Positions 1 through 5,807 of a stretch of DNA of 5,807 bases are shown here, piece by piece. Where the stretch lies: NCBI GenBank assembly GCA_014879435.1, contig JACSSB010000146.1, positions 1 to 5,807 of the forward strand, read 5' to 3'. The DNA comes from Phycisphaerales bacterium (GTDB lineage Bacteria; Pseudomonadota; Gammaproteobacteria; Competibacterales; Competibacteraceae). Numbering within the stretch: the stretch's first letter is position 1; each line of letters starts with the position of its first letter. Below the pieces are notes generated by a model. It made no database searches and was not told the DNA's origin. It saw only the letters and a list, made by a program, of their open reading frames with translations. The position numbers were made by a program, and so were the translations under genes.

Positions 1-2847
1 GTGGCGATGGCCATGGGTCATGTGATTCTCCGCGAGTTTTATCTGGACGGAAAATCGGAGTATTTCACCGACTACGTGCGTACCAAGACCGACTTCCCGA
101 TGCTGGTGCGGCTGGAGCCGGGCAAGAACGGGAACTATGTTAATGACCGCTTCCTGCGGGCTTCCGATTTAGTCGATCACGCCGGGCAGGCCAATAACCC
201 GGAATGGAAAACCCTGGCTTTTGACGAGAAGACTGGCCGCTTGCTGGTACCCAATGGCTCCATCGGTTTCCGCTGGGGCGAGAAGGACGGCATGATCGGC
301 AAGTGGAATCTGGAACCGAAGGAAGCGCTGACCGGCGTCGGAACCCAGTTGCGGCTATCGGTGGCGGAGATCAGGGATGCGGTTGTGCCAGTGGCCTTCC
401 CTTATTTCGGGGCTGCCGAACATCCGCATTTTTCCTGCACCAACCATGATGCGATTCAGGTGCGCAATGTTCCGGTCAAGAAAGTGCGTTTGGCTGATGG
501 CAGTGATGCCTTGGTGGCGACCGTCTACGATCTGACCTTGGCCCAGTACGGCCTGGATCGTGGCTTGGGCGGTGAGAATGTCGCCAACAGCTTCGATGAC
601 GATGTGCCCTATACCCCGGCTTGGCAGGAAAAGATCACCGGCGTTCCCCGCGCCCAGATCATCACCGTGGCCCGCCAGTTCGCTGAAAATGCCGACAAGA
701 CCCACGGTAAGTCGATGGTGATCATCGGCGCGGGGATGAACCACTGGTATCACATGGATATGAATTACCGGGGTATCATCAACATGCTGATGATGTGCGG
801 TTGCGTCGGCCAGAGTGGCGGCGGCTGGTCGCATTATGTCGGCCAGGAGAAGCTGCGCCCACAAACTGGCTGGACGGCGCTCGCCTTCGCCCTGGATTGG
901 CACCGCCCACCACGGCACATGAACTCGACCTCATTCTGGTACATCCACAGCAGTCAATGGCGCTATGAGCGGGTGACGATGCCTGAAATTCTCTCGCCGC
1001 TGGCCGATCCCAAGCAGTGGCAGGGTACGCAGATCGATTACAACGTGCGGGCGGCACGGATGGGGTGGTTACCGACCGCGCCGCATTTCAACGTTAATCC
1101 GCTCGCCATCGCTAAGAACGCCAGTGCGGCGGGCAAAGCGCCAAACGAGTATCTGGTCGAGAATCTCAAATCCGGTCAGATCGACTTTGCTTTTGCCGAT
1201 CCTGACAATCCGGTCAATTTCCCGCGCAATTTATTTGTCTGGCGCTCCAATCTGCTCGGCTCTTCCGGCAAGGGGCATGAGTACTTCCTGAAACATCTGT
1301 TGGGTACGACCCACGGTGTCCAGGGTAAGGATCTGGGCGAGGAGGGTGGCGAGAAGCCCATGGATGTCAAATGGCGGCCGGGCGTAGAAGGGAAACTGGA
1401 TCTGCTGGTCACGCTGGATTTCCGCATGTCCACCACCTGCATGTATTCCGATATCGTGCTGCCAACCGCGACTTGGTATGAGAAGAACGATCTCAATACC
1501 AGCGACATGCACCCCTTTATTCATCCGCTCTCCGCCGCTGTCGATCCGGCCTGGGAATCGCGGACCGATTGGGACATCTTCAAGGGCATCGCCAAGACCT
1601 TCTCCGAAGTCTGCGTCGGACATCTGGGTGTCGAGAAAGACATCATCGCCCTGCCCACCCAGCACGATACCCCGGCCGAGCTGGCCATGCCGGATGTGAA
1701 GGACTGGAAGCGGGGTGAATGCGAGCTGATTCCTGGCAAGACCGCGCCCAGCCTCGTCATGGTCGAGCGCGATTATCCGAATACTTATCGCAAGTTCACC
1801 TCGGTCGGTCCCTTACTGGACACGCTGGGTAATGGTGGTAAGGGCATTAGTTGGAAAACCGAGCATGAGGTGGAAGCGCTGGCCTCGCTCAATTACACGG
1901 TCCTGGAGGACGGGGTATCCAAGGGGCGGCCGCGTCTGGAGACCGACATCGATGCTGCCGAAATGATCATGATGCTGGCCCCGGAAACCAATGGCCATGT
2001 TGCGGTGAAAGCCTGGGCGGCACTGAGCAAGATCACCGGACGGGATCATACCCATCTGGCGATTCCCAAGGAGCACGAGAAGATCCGCTTCCGCGATATT
2101 CAGGCTCAGCCGCGCAAGATCATTTCCTCACCGACCTGGTCGGGGCTGGAAGATGAGAAGGTCAGCTACAACGCCGGTTATACCAATGTGCATGAGCTGA
2201 TCCCCTGGCGCACTGTGACCGGTCGCCAGCAGTTCTATCAGGATCATTTGTGGATGCTCGGCTTTGGTGAAGCGATGTGTACGTACCGCCCGCCGGTGGA
2301 TATGAAGACCGTCGCCCCGATCATCGGCAAGAAACCCAATGGTCAGCCGGAAATCGTGCTGAATTTCATCACCCCACACCAGAAATGGGGTATCCACAGC
2401 ACTTACACCGATAACCTGCTGATGCTCACGCTGTCGCGGGGTGGCCCCATCGTCTGGATGTCCGAAGTGGACGCTAAGAAAGCGGGTATCGAGGATAACG
2501 ACTGGATCGAGGCTTACAACCTGAACGGAGCCATCGCCGCTCGTGCCGTGGTCAGTCAACGCGTCCCCGAAGGGATGTCGATGATGTACCACGCCCAGGA
2601 GAAGATCGTGAACACGCCCGGTGCCGAAACTACCGGTACGCGAGGTGGTATCCACAACTCCGTGACACGGACCGTGCTGAAACCCACACACATGATCGGC
2701 AGTTACGCCCAGCAGAGCTACGGTTTCAACTACTACGGCACCGTTGGTTCCAATCGCGACGAGTTCATCATCGTCCGTAAGATGGTCAAGGTCGATTGGC
2801 TGGATGGCGAAGCCTCGACCAATGTCGCCACCGTGGAGGCTCATTGA
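1..2847 (+). CDS. narG: Respiratory nitrate reductase alpha subunit NarG (5' partial)
   Basis: Catalytic subunit of the membrane-bound nitrate reductase, a DMSO-reductase-family Mo-bisMGD enzyme that reduces nitrate to nitrite on the cytoplasmic face using electrons from NarH. The frame is open from base 1 and encodes 948 residues. The family is about 1,250 long, and the first visible residues (VAMAMGHVILREF) match an internal stretch of E. coli NarG near residue 300, so the leading GTG is not the start. Missing upstream are the N-terminal tail, the His/Cys [4Fe-4S] FS0 motif and the Asp ligand of Mo. Visible landmarks (window residue numbers) are GAGMNHWYHMDMNYRG from 243, CGCVGQSGGGW at 266-276, YSDIVLPTATWYEK at 482-495, and the C-terminal dinucleotide-binding domain from about 787 (LNFITPHQKWGIHSTYTDN) to YHAQE at 863-867. 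No frameshift or internal stop is seen. Cytoplasmic nitrite oxidoreductase NxrA is related, but the E. coli-like sequence and direct narH neighbour favour NarG. Confidence 0.98.
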   Translation: MAMAMGHVILREFYLDGKSEYFTDYVRTKTDFPMLVRLEPGKNGNYVNDRFLRASDLVDHAGQANNPEWKTLAFDEKTGRLLVPNGSIGFRWGEKDGMIGKWNLEPKEALTGVGTQLRLSVAEIRDAVVPVAFPYFGAAEHPHFSCTNHDAIQVRNVPVKKVRLADGSDALVATVYDLTLAQYGLDRGLGGENVANSFDDDVPYTPAWQEKITGVPRAQIITVARQFAENADKTHGKSMVIIGAGMNHWYHMDMNYRGIINMLMMCGCVGQSGGGWSHYVGQEKLRPQTGWTALAFALDWHRPPRHMNSTSFWYIHSSQWRYERVTMPEILSPLADPKQWQGTQIDYNVRAARMGWLPTAPHFNVNPLAIAKNASAAGKAPNEYLVENLKSGQIDFAFADPDNPVNFPRNLFVWRSNLLGSSGKGHEYFLKHLLGTTHGVQGKDLGEEGGEKPMDVKWRPGVEGKLDLLVTLDFRMSTTCMYSDIVLPTATWYEKNDLNTSDMHPFIHPLSAAVDPAWESRTDWDIFKGIAKTFSEVCVGHLGVEKDIIALPTQHDTPAELAMPDVKDWKRGECELIPGKTAPSLVMVERDYPNTYRKFTSVGPLLDTLGNGGKGISWKTEHEVEALASLNYTVLEDGVSKGRPRLETDIDAAEMIMMLAPETNGHVAVKAWAALSKITGRDHTHLAIPKEHEKIRFRDIQAQPRKIISSPTWSGLEDEKVSYNAGYTNVHELIPWRTVTGRQQFYQDHLWMLGFGEAMCTYRPPVDMKTVAPIIGKKPNGQPEIVLNFITPHQKWGIHSTYTDNLLMLTLSRGGPIVWMSEVDAKKAGIEDNDWIEAYNLNGAIAARAVVSQRVPEGMSMMYHAQEKIVNTPGAETTGTRGGIHNSVTRTVLKPTHMIGSYAQQSYGFNYYGTVGSNRDEFIIVRKMVKVDWLDGEASTNVATVEAH
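2835..2839 (+). promoter_or_regulatory. narH ribosome binding site (GGAGG)
   Basis: GGAGG lies nine bases before the narH ATG at 2849, inside the last codons of narG. It supports 2849 as the start and, with the TGA-C-ATG junction, suggests that narH translation is coupled to narG. GAGGCT at 2836-2841 is exactly complementary to AGCCTC at 2811-2816, so the site could be hidden when ribosomes are not reading the end of narG. Confidence 0.8.
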
Positions 2848-2848
2848 C

Positions 2849-4402
2849 ATGAAAGTACGTGCGCAAATCGCCATGGTCTTGAACCTGGACAAATGCATTG
2901 GTTGCCATACCTGCTCGATAACCTGTAAGAACGTTTGGACCAGTCGCGACGGTATGGAATACGCCTGGTTCAATAATGTCGAAACCAAGCCCGGCGTTGG
3001 TTATCCCAAGGAATGGGAGAATCAAGAGCGCTGGAACGGCGGATGGAAACGGCGTAAGAACGGCACGATTGAACCGAAACAGGGCAGCAAATGGCGGATT
3101 TTGGCGAATATCTTCGCCAATCCCAATATGCCGGTTATCGACGACTACTACGAGCCGTGGGACTACGACTACGCGTACCTGCAAAATGCGCCGGAGTCGA
3201 AAGCCATGCCCACCGCTCGTCCGCGTTCTGCCATCAGCGGGCAGCGGATGGAGAAAATTCAATGGGGGCCGAACTGGGAAGAAATCCTCGGTACCGAATT
3301 CGCCAAGCGTTCTAAGGACGCGAATTTTGAGAACGTGCAGAAGGAGATCTACGGCGAGTTCGAAAATACCTTCATGATGTATCTGCCGCGCCTGTGCGAG
3401 CATTGCCTAAATCCCGCCTGTGTGGCTTCCTGTCCCAGCGGTGCGATCTACAAGCGCGAGGAAGATGGCATCGTTCTGATCGATCAGGACAAATGCCGAG
3501 GCTGGCGGATGTGCGTGTCCGGCTGTCCGTATAAGAAGATCTATTACAACTGGAATACCGGTAAGTCGGAGAAGTGCATCTTCTGCTACCCGCGCATCGA
3601 GACTGGCCAGCCGACGGTGTGCTCGGAGACCTGCGTGGGGCGCATCCGTTATCTGGGCGTGCTGCTGTACGACGCGGATCGCATCGAACAGGCCGCCAGC
3701 GTTGCCGACACGCAGAGTTTGTATCAGGCGCAGCTCGATATGTTCCTCGATCCCTTCAGCCCGACAGTGCAGGCCGAGGCGCGCCGGGCGGGTATTCCTG
3801 AACCCTGGTTGGAAGCGGCTCAGGAATCACCGGTCTACAAAATGGCCATCGATTGGAAGATCGCCTTCCCGCTGCATCCTGAATACCGCACCCTGCCGAT
3901 GGTCTGGTACGTACCCGCGCTGTCGCCGATCCAGGCCCGCGTCGAAGCCGGTCAGATCGGCATGAACGGCATCATCCCCGATGTTGGTTCGCTGCGAATT
4001 CCGCTGCAGTATCTGGCCAACTTGCTGACGGCAGGCGATGAAAGGCCAGTCAAATTGGCGCTGGAGCGGATGTTGGCGATGCGCGCTTACATGCGGGCAA
4101 AAACGGTAGATGGTGAGATCCGCAACGACGTGTTGAAGGCGGTCAATCTACGCATCGATCAAGTTGAGTCGATGTACCGTTATCTCGCTATTGCCAATTA
4201 CGAGGATCGTTTCGTCGTTCCGACCAGTCACCGCGAATACGCCAGTGCTACCTACGATGCCTTTAGTGAGCGGGGTGGTTGTGGCTTCAGCTTCGGCAAC
4301 GGTTGCTCGCCGGGTACTGATAAGACCAATCTGTTCGGCGGTAAGAAGGTGAACGTGCGCCGGGCGATGCCGATCAAGGTAGAGCCACCGAGCAAAGCCT
4401 GA
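2849..4402 (+). CDS. narH: Respiratory nitrate reductase beta subunit NarH
   Basis: Iron-sulfur electron-transfer subunit that carries electrons from the NarI haems to NarG on the cytoplasmic side of the membrane. It is 517 residues long (E. coli about 512). The start at 2849 gives MKVRAQIAMVLNLDKCIGCH, matching the family N-terminus; the open frame extends upstream to 2744 but that part only shadows narG. All cluster motifs are present: C16-C19-C22-C26; C183-C186-C191-C195; C216, C222, C226 with Trp219 in the fourth position; and C243-C246-C258-C262. Trp in place of Cys (CRGWRMC) is the known signature of the single [3Fe-4S] centre in NarH; the other three clusters are [4Fe-4S]. The C-terminal half includes conserved HPEYRTLPMVWYVP and YRYLAIANYEDRFVVP blocks. 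There is no signal peptide or membrane segment, as expected. The subunit appears intact. Confidence 0.98.
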   Translation: MKVRAQIAMVLNLDKCIGCHTCSITCKNVWTSRDGMEYAWFNNVETKPGVGYPKEWENQERWNGGWKRRKNGTIEPKQGSKWRILANIFANPNMPVIDDYYEPWDYDYAYLQNAPESKAMPTARPRSAISGQRMEKIQWGPNWEEILGTEFAKRSKDANFENVQKEIYGEFENTFMMYLPRLCEHCLNPACVASCPSGAIYKREEDGIVLIDQDKCRGWRMCVSGCPYKKIYYNWNTGKSEKCIFCYPRIETGQPTVCSETCVGRIRYLGVLLYDADRIEQAASVADTQSLYQAQLDMFLDPFSPTVQAEARRAGIPEPWLEAAQESPVYKMAIDWKIAFPLHPEYRTLPMVWYVPALSPIQARVEAGQIGMNGIIPDVGSLRIPLQYLANLLTAGDERPVKLALERMLAMRAYMRAKTVDGEIRNDVLKAVNLRIDQVESMYRYLAIANYEDRFVVPTSHREYASATYDAFSERGGCGFSFGNGCSPGTDKTNLFGGKKVNVRRAMPIKVEPPSKA

Positions 4403-4408
4403 AAAAGT

Positions 4409-4429
4409 GGGGTGGGCGTCGCCCACCCC
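4409..4429 (+). repeat. Perfect 9-bp inverted repeat between narH and narJ
   Basis: Arms 4409-4417 (GGGGTGGGC) and 4421-4429 (GCCCACCCC) pair perfectly around the loop GTC, seven bases after the narH stop. On the + strand no T-run follows, so it is not a classical intrinsic terminator for the operon; it may protect the narGH mRNA end or lower downstream expression. On the - strand the hairpin is followed by AC and then five T residues (from A4402-A4406), which is terminator-like. Short palindromes of the GTGGGC...GCCCAC type occur as dispersed intergenic repeats in many proteobacteria, so this may be a copy of one; only a genome search would show that. Confidence 0.8.
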
Positions 4430-4438
4430 GCCTCCGAC

Positions 4439-4445
4439 GAGGTGG
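4439..4445 (+). promoter_or_regulatory. narJ ribosome binding site (GAGGTGG)
   Basis: A purine-rich GAGGTGG sits four bases before the narJ ATG at 4450, with its GAGG core seven bases away. It can pair locally in two mutually exclusive ways: GAGG (4439-4442) with CCTC (4431-4434) around a four-base loop, or GGTGG (4441-4445) with CCACC (4423-4427). The second would require opening the 4409-4429 hairpin. Confidence 0.7.
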
Positions 4446-4449
4446 AACG

Positions 4450-5163
4450 ATGAAAACTCTGAAAGTCTTGTCCGCCCTGCTGTGTTATCCGCAAGCGGAG
4501 CTACAAGCCGCGCTCCCCGAGATGGCGGAAGTGATCGCGCAGGAAAAGCTGCTGCCAGAGCCGAAAACGCGGGCTTTGCTGCAGTTTATGGAGCGGATGG
4601 CCCAAAGCGATTTGATCGCGTGGCAAGAAAACTATGTGCGCTTGTTTGATCGGGGTCGGGCGTTGTCGCTGCATCTGTTCGAACATCTGCATGGCGAATC
4701 GCGGGATCGTGGTCAGGCCATGGTCAATCTGCTGGAGGTATATCGGCAGCATGGTTTTGAGCTGAGCGCCCGCGAGCTGCCCGATTATCTGCCGCTGTTA
4801 TTGGAATATCTGGCGCAACGCCCGTCTGGAGAAGCGCTGGATATGTTGGCCGATGCGCTGCACATCCTGTCCTTACTCGGTGCCCGGCTGGCTGAACGTG
4901 GTAGCGATTATCAGGTCGTGTTCGACGCGCTGATCGCCTGGGTCGGTGAACCGACCGATATCGAAGCGATTCGCCGTCAAGCCGCTACCGAAGGGCCCGA
5001 TCAAACGATTGTGCAGATGGACAAGATTTGGGAGGAGGAAGCGGTGACCTTTATGGCCAATCAGGAAGCGTGTGGGGCGGCCCAGAACGTTTCGGGTATG
5101 GCCCAACCGGTGCAATGGCGGTCGCCACCCGGTTCGGCATCGCCGTCCACACGTTCCCTGTGA
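4450..5163 (+). CDS. narJ: Nitrate reductase maturation chaperone NarJ (delta subunit)
   Basis: Redox-enzyme maturation protein of the NarJ/TorD/DmsD superfamily. In E. coli NarJ binds apo-NarG in the cytoplasm, supports Fe-S and Mo-cofactor insertion and delays docking to NarI; it is not part of the mature enzyme. The product has 237 residues (E. coli about 236). Visible family motifs are LFDRGRALSLHLFEHLHGES (65-84) running into RDRGQAM (85-91), and ELPDYLPLLLEYLAQ from 109, followed by a WEEE motif near 196. The start at 4450 has a good Shine-Dalgarno and gives a family-length N-terminus. The C-terminus is unusual: after AQPVQW it ends in a short Ser/Pro-rich tail, and the underlying DNA contains an imperfect hairpin (5105-5134). 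Its position between narH and narI is the standard operon order, though here it has gaps of 47 and 74 nt, whereas in E. coli these junctions are overlapping or nearly so. Confidence 0.96.
   Translation: MKTLKVLSALLCYPQAELQAALPEMAEVIAQEKLLPEPKTRALLQFMERMAQSDLIAWQENYVRLFDRGRALSLHLFEHLHGESRDRGQAMVNLLEVYRQHGFELSARELPDYLPLLLEYLAQRPSGEALDMLADALHILSLLGARLAERGSDYQVVFDALIAWVGEPTDIEAIRRQAATEGPDQTIVQMDKIWEEEAVTFMANQEACGAAQNVSGMAQPVQWRSPPGSASPSTRSL
5105..5134 (+). repeat. Imperfect inverted repeat in the narJ 3' end
   Basis: AACCGG (5105-5110) pairs with CCGGTT (5129-5134), enclosing an inner TGGC (5116-5119) / GCCA (5124-5127) stem with a four-base loop. It lies within codons for the poorly conserved NarJ tail, so it may be a fortuitous palindrome or a small structured element absorbed into the reading frame. 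No function can be assigned. Confidence 0.4.
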
Positions 5164-5237
5164 AAAATAAAAAACGCCGCGACCCTTGAACCCCCGGCGC
5201 CACGCGCCAGCCCTCCCGCTGCGAGGAGGGAAAAACG
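5164..5237 (+). other. Structured 74-nt narJ-narI intergenic gap
   Basis: The gap starts with an A-rich run (5163-5174) directly after the narJ stop, followed by GC-rich palindromes. CGCCG (5175-5179) can pair with CGGCG (5195-5199), or GGCGC (5196-5200) can pair with GCGCC (5204-5208); the two exclude each other. A third stem, CCCTCC (5211-5216) with GGAGGG (5225-5230), covers the narI ribosome binding site. There is no T-run on the + strand, so full termination before narI is unlikely. No small gene or promoter is convincing here. Confidence 0.65.
5211..5230 (+). promoter_or_regulatory. Hairpin containing the narI ribosome binding site
   Basis: The Shine-Dalgarno GAGGAGGG (5223-5230) lies seven bases before the ATG at 5238. 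Its GGAGGG pairs perfectly with CCCTCC at 5211-5216. Two more pairs (C5217-G5223, G5218-C5222) can form with A5224 bulged, leaving a three-base loop. If the stem forms, the site is almost fully occluded, which would reduce narI initiation unless the structure is opened. This is a pairing seen by hand; no energy was calculated. Confidence 0.65.
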
Positions 5238-5807
5238 ATGACGAGGCACGAGATCATGAACTACTTGGAGTTTCTGCTATTTGGTGTGTATCCCTATCTG
5301 GCCGGTACAGTATTCCTGCTCGGTAGCCTGTTGCGCTTCGACCGTGACCAGTTCACCTGGAAAGCGAGTTCCAGCCAAATCCTCAACACCGAGGACATGC
5401 GCCGGACCGGTCGTTGGGCCATGAATCTGTTTCACATCGGTATCCTGTTTTTATTTCTCGGCCACTTCGTCGGCTTGTTGACGCCGCCGTCCGTGTTTCA
5501 CGCACTGGGCGTGTCAGCCGGTGCCAAGCAGATACTAGCCGTCTCCGCAGGCGGCATTGCCGGGACGATGTGTTTCGTCGGTTTGACCTTGCTGGTACGG
5601 CGGCGGCTGGGCAATCCGCGCGTGCGTGCCACCAGTAGCCGGATGGATATCGTCATCCTGCTGATGCTTTATGCGCAGTTGATCCTCGGTTTGGCAACGA
5701 TTCCCGTGTCGCTGATGCATCTGGACGGTCATGACATGTTGCTGCTGATGAAGTGGGCACATAATACCGTGCTCTTCAATCCGACAGAGGCCGTGGCCGC
5801 GCTAAGC
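5238..5807 (+). CDS. narI: Respiratory nitrate reductase gamma subunit NarI, cytochrome b (3' partial)
   Basis: Membrane subunit that oxidises quinol and passes electrons through two b haems to NarH, anchoring NarGH to the inner membrane. The frame is open to the window end with 190 codons visible; E. coli NarI has about 225 residues. Landmarks (from the ATG at 5238) are VYPYLAGTVFLLGSLLRF (first membrane segment, about 17-34), MNLFHIGILFLFLGHFVGLL (second, 62-81), a third at about 99-119 and a fourth at about 136-158. His66 and His76 align with haem ligands His56 and His66 of E. coli. The other two ligands (His187 and His205 in E. coli) fall just beyond the window. The start at 5238 is chosen for its strong Shine-Dalgarno. 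An in-frame ATG at 5256 matches the E. coli N-terminus (MNYLEF versus MQFLNM) and has a weaker GAGG at 5243-5246, so it is a real alternative. Confidence 0.96.
   Translation, partial: MTRHEIMNYLEFLLFGVYPYLAGTVFLLGSLLRFDRDQFTWKASSSQILNTEDMRRTGRWAMNLFHIGILFLFLGHFVGLLTPPSVFHALGVSAGAKQILAVSAGGIAGTMCFVGLTLLVRRRLGNPRVRATSSRMDIVILLMLYAQLILGLATIPVSLMHLDGHDMLLLMKWAHNTVLFNPTEAVAALS

Noticed and set aside
1..3. GTG at base 1 as the narG start
   Set aside because: The next residues align with the interior of NarG near residue 300, so the gene simply enters the window from upstream.
2744..2848. Upstream in-frame extension of narH
   Set aside because: These 35 codons overlap conserved narG sequence in another frame, lack family similarity, and the ATG at 2849 has a well-spaced GGAGG and gives the exact family N-terminus.
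2128..2988. A 286-residue open frame on the minus strand across the narG-narH junction
   Set aside because: It lies fully opposite strongly conserved narG and narH coding sequence, has no recognisable domain, and such long antisense frames are expected from codon bias at this GC content.
3503..3505. Trp219 in place of Cys in the third NarH cluster motif as a damaged site
   Set aside because: Trp at this position is the normal feature of NarH that defines the [3Fe-4S] cluster, so it is not a loss.
1..4402. Nitrite oxidoreductase nxrAB instead of narGH
   Set aside because: Cytoplasmic-type NxrAB is related, but the residue-level match to enteric NarG and NarH is very close and narG-narH are directly adjacent with no nxrX-type gene between them.
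4612..4625. TTGAT half-site resembling an FNR box inside narJ
   Set aside because: The right half is TGGCA rather than ATCAA, and it lies in conserved narJ codons with no promoter-like context.
4407..4649. An 80-residue plus-strand frame starting in the narH-narJ gap (MGWASPTPPPTRW)
   Set aside because: It begins at the palindrome and runs out of frame through the narJ 5' end; the protein is low-complexity Arg/Ala-rich shadow sequence, and its ATG would have only hairpin sequence upstream with no usable ribosome binding site.

Overview
The window holds a canonical respiratory (membrane-bound, cytoplasm-facing) nitrate reductase operon, narGHJI, all on the + strand. It is cut at both ends: narG lacks roughly its first 300 codons and narI lacks its last ~35-40. 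The encoded proteins match the Escherichia coli NarG/NarH/NarJ/NarI family closely (judged by eye from memory, not by alignment). Protein divergence, moderately high GC and structured intergenic gaps suggest a gammaproteobacterium outside the enterics. A denitrifying lineage is plausible, but the genus cannot be settled from this window.

Layout: narG (1-2847, 5' partial) is the Mo-bisMGD catalytic subunit. One base separates it from narH (2849-4402), the four-cluster Fe-S subunit. A 47-nt gap with a perfect 9-bp hairpin follows, then narJ (4450-5163), the dedicated maturation chaperone. A 74-nt gap with several possible hairpins leads to narI (5238-5807, 3' partial), the di-haem b quinol oxidase subunit. 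No gene-free stretch exceeds 74 nt. There are no tRNA or rRNA genes, CRISPR arrays or insertion sequences. The operon promoter and any narK or regulator genes would lie outside the window.

How the genes work together: NarI takes electrons from quinol at the membrane and passes them through its two b haems to NarH. The NarH Fe-S chain delivers them to the molybdenum centre of NarG, which reduces nitrate to nitrite in the cytoplasm. NarJ holds apo-NarGH while cofactors are inserted and is not part of the final enzyme.

I see no novel protein system here. The points worth a second look are non-coding. Each of the three downstream ribosome binding sites (narH, narJ, narI) can pair with a CCTC or CCACC segment just upstream. 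Both intergenic gaps have the same plan: a stop codon, an A-run, a GC-rich hairpin, then an occludable Shine-Dalgarno. Read on the minus strand, both gaps resemble intrinsic terminators. These are hand-found pairings and have not been tested against chance.
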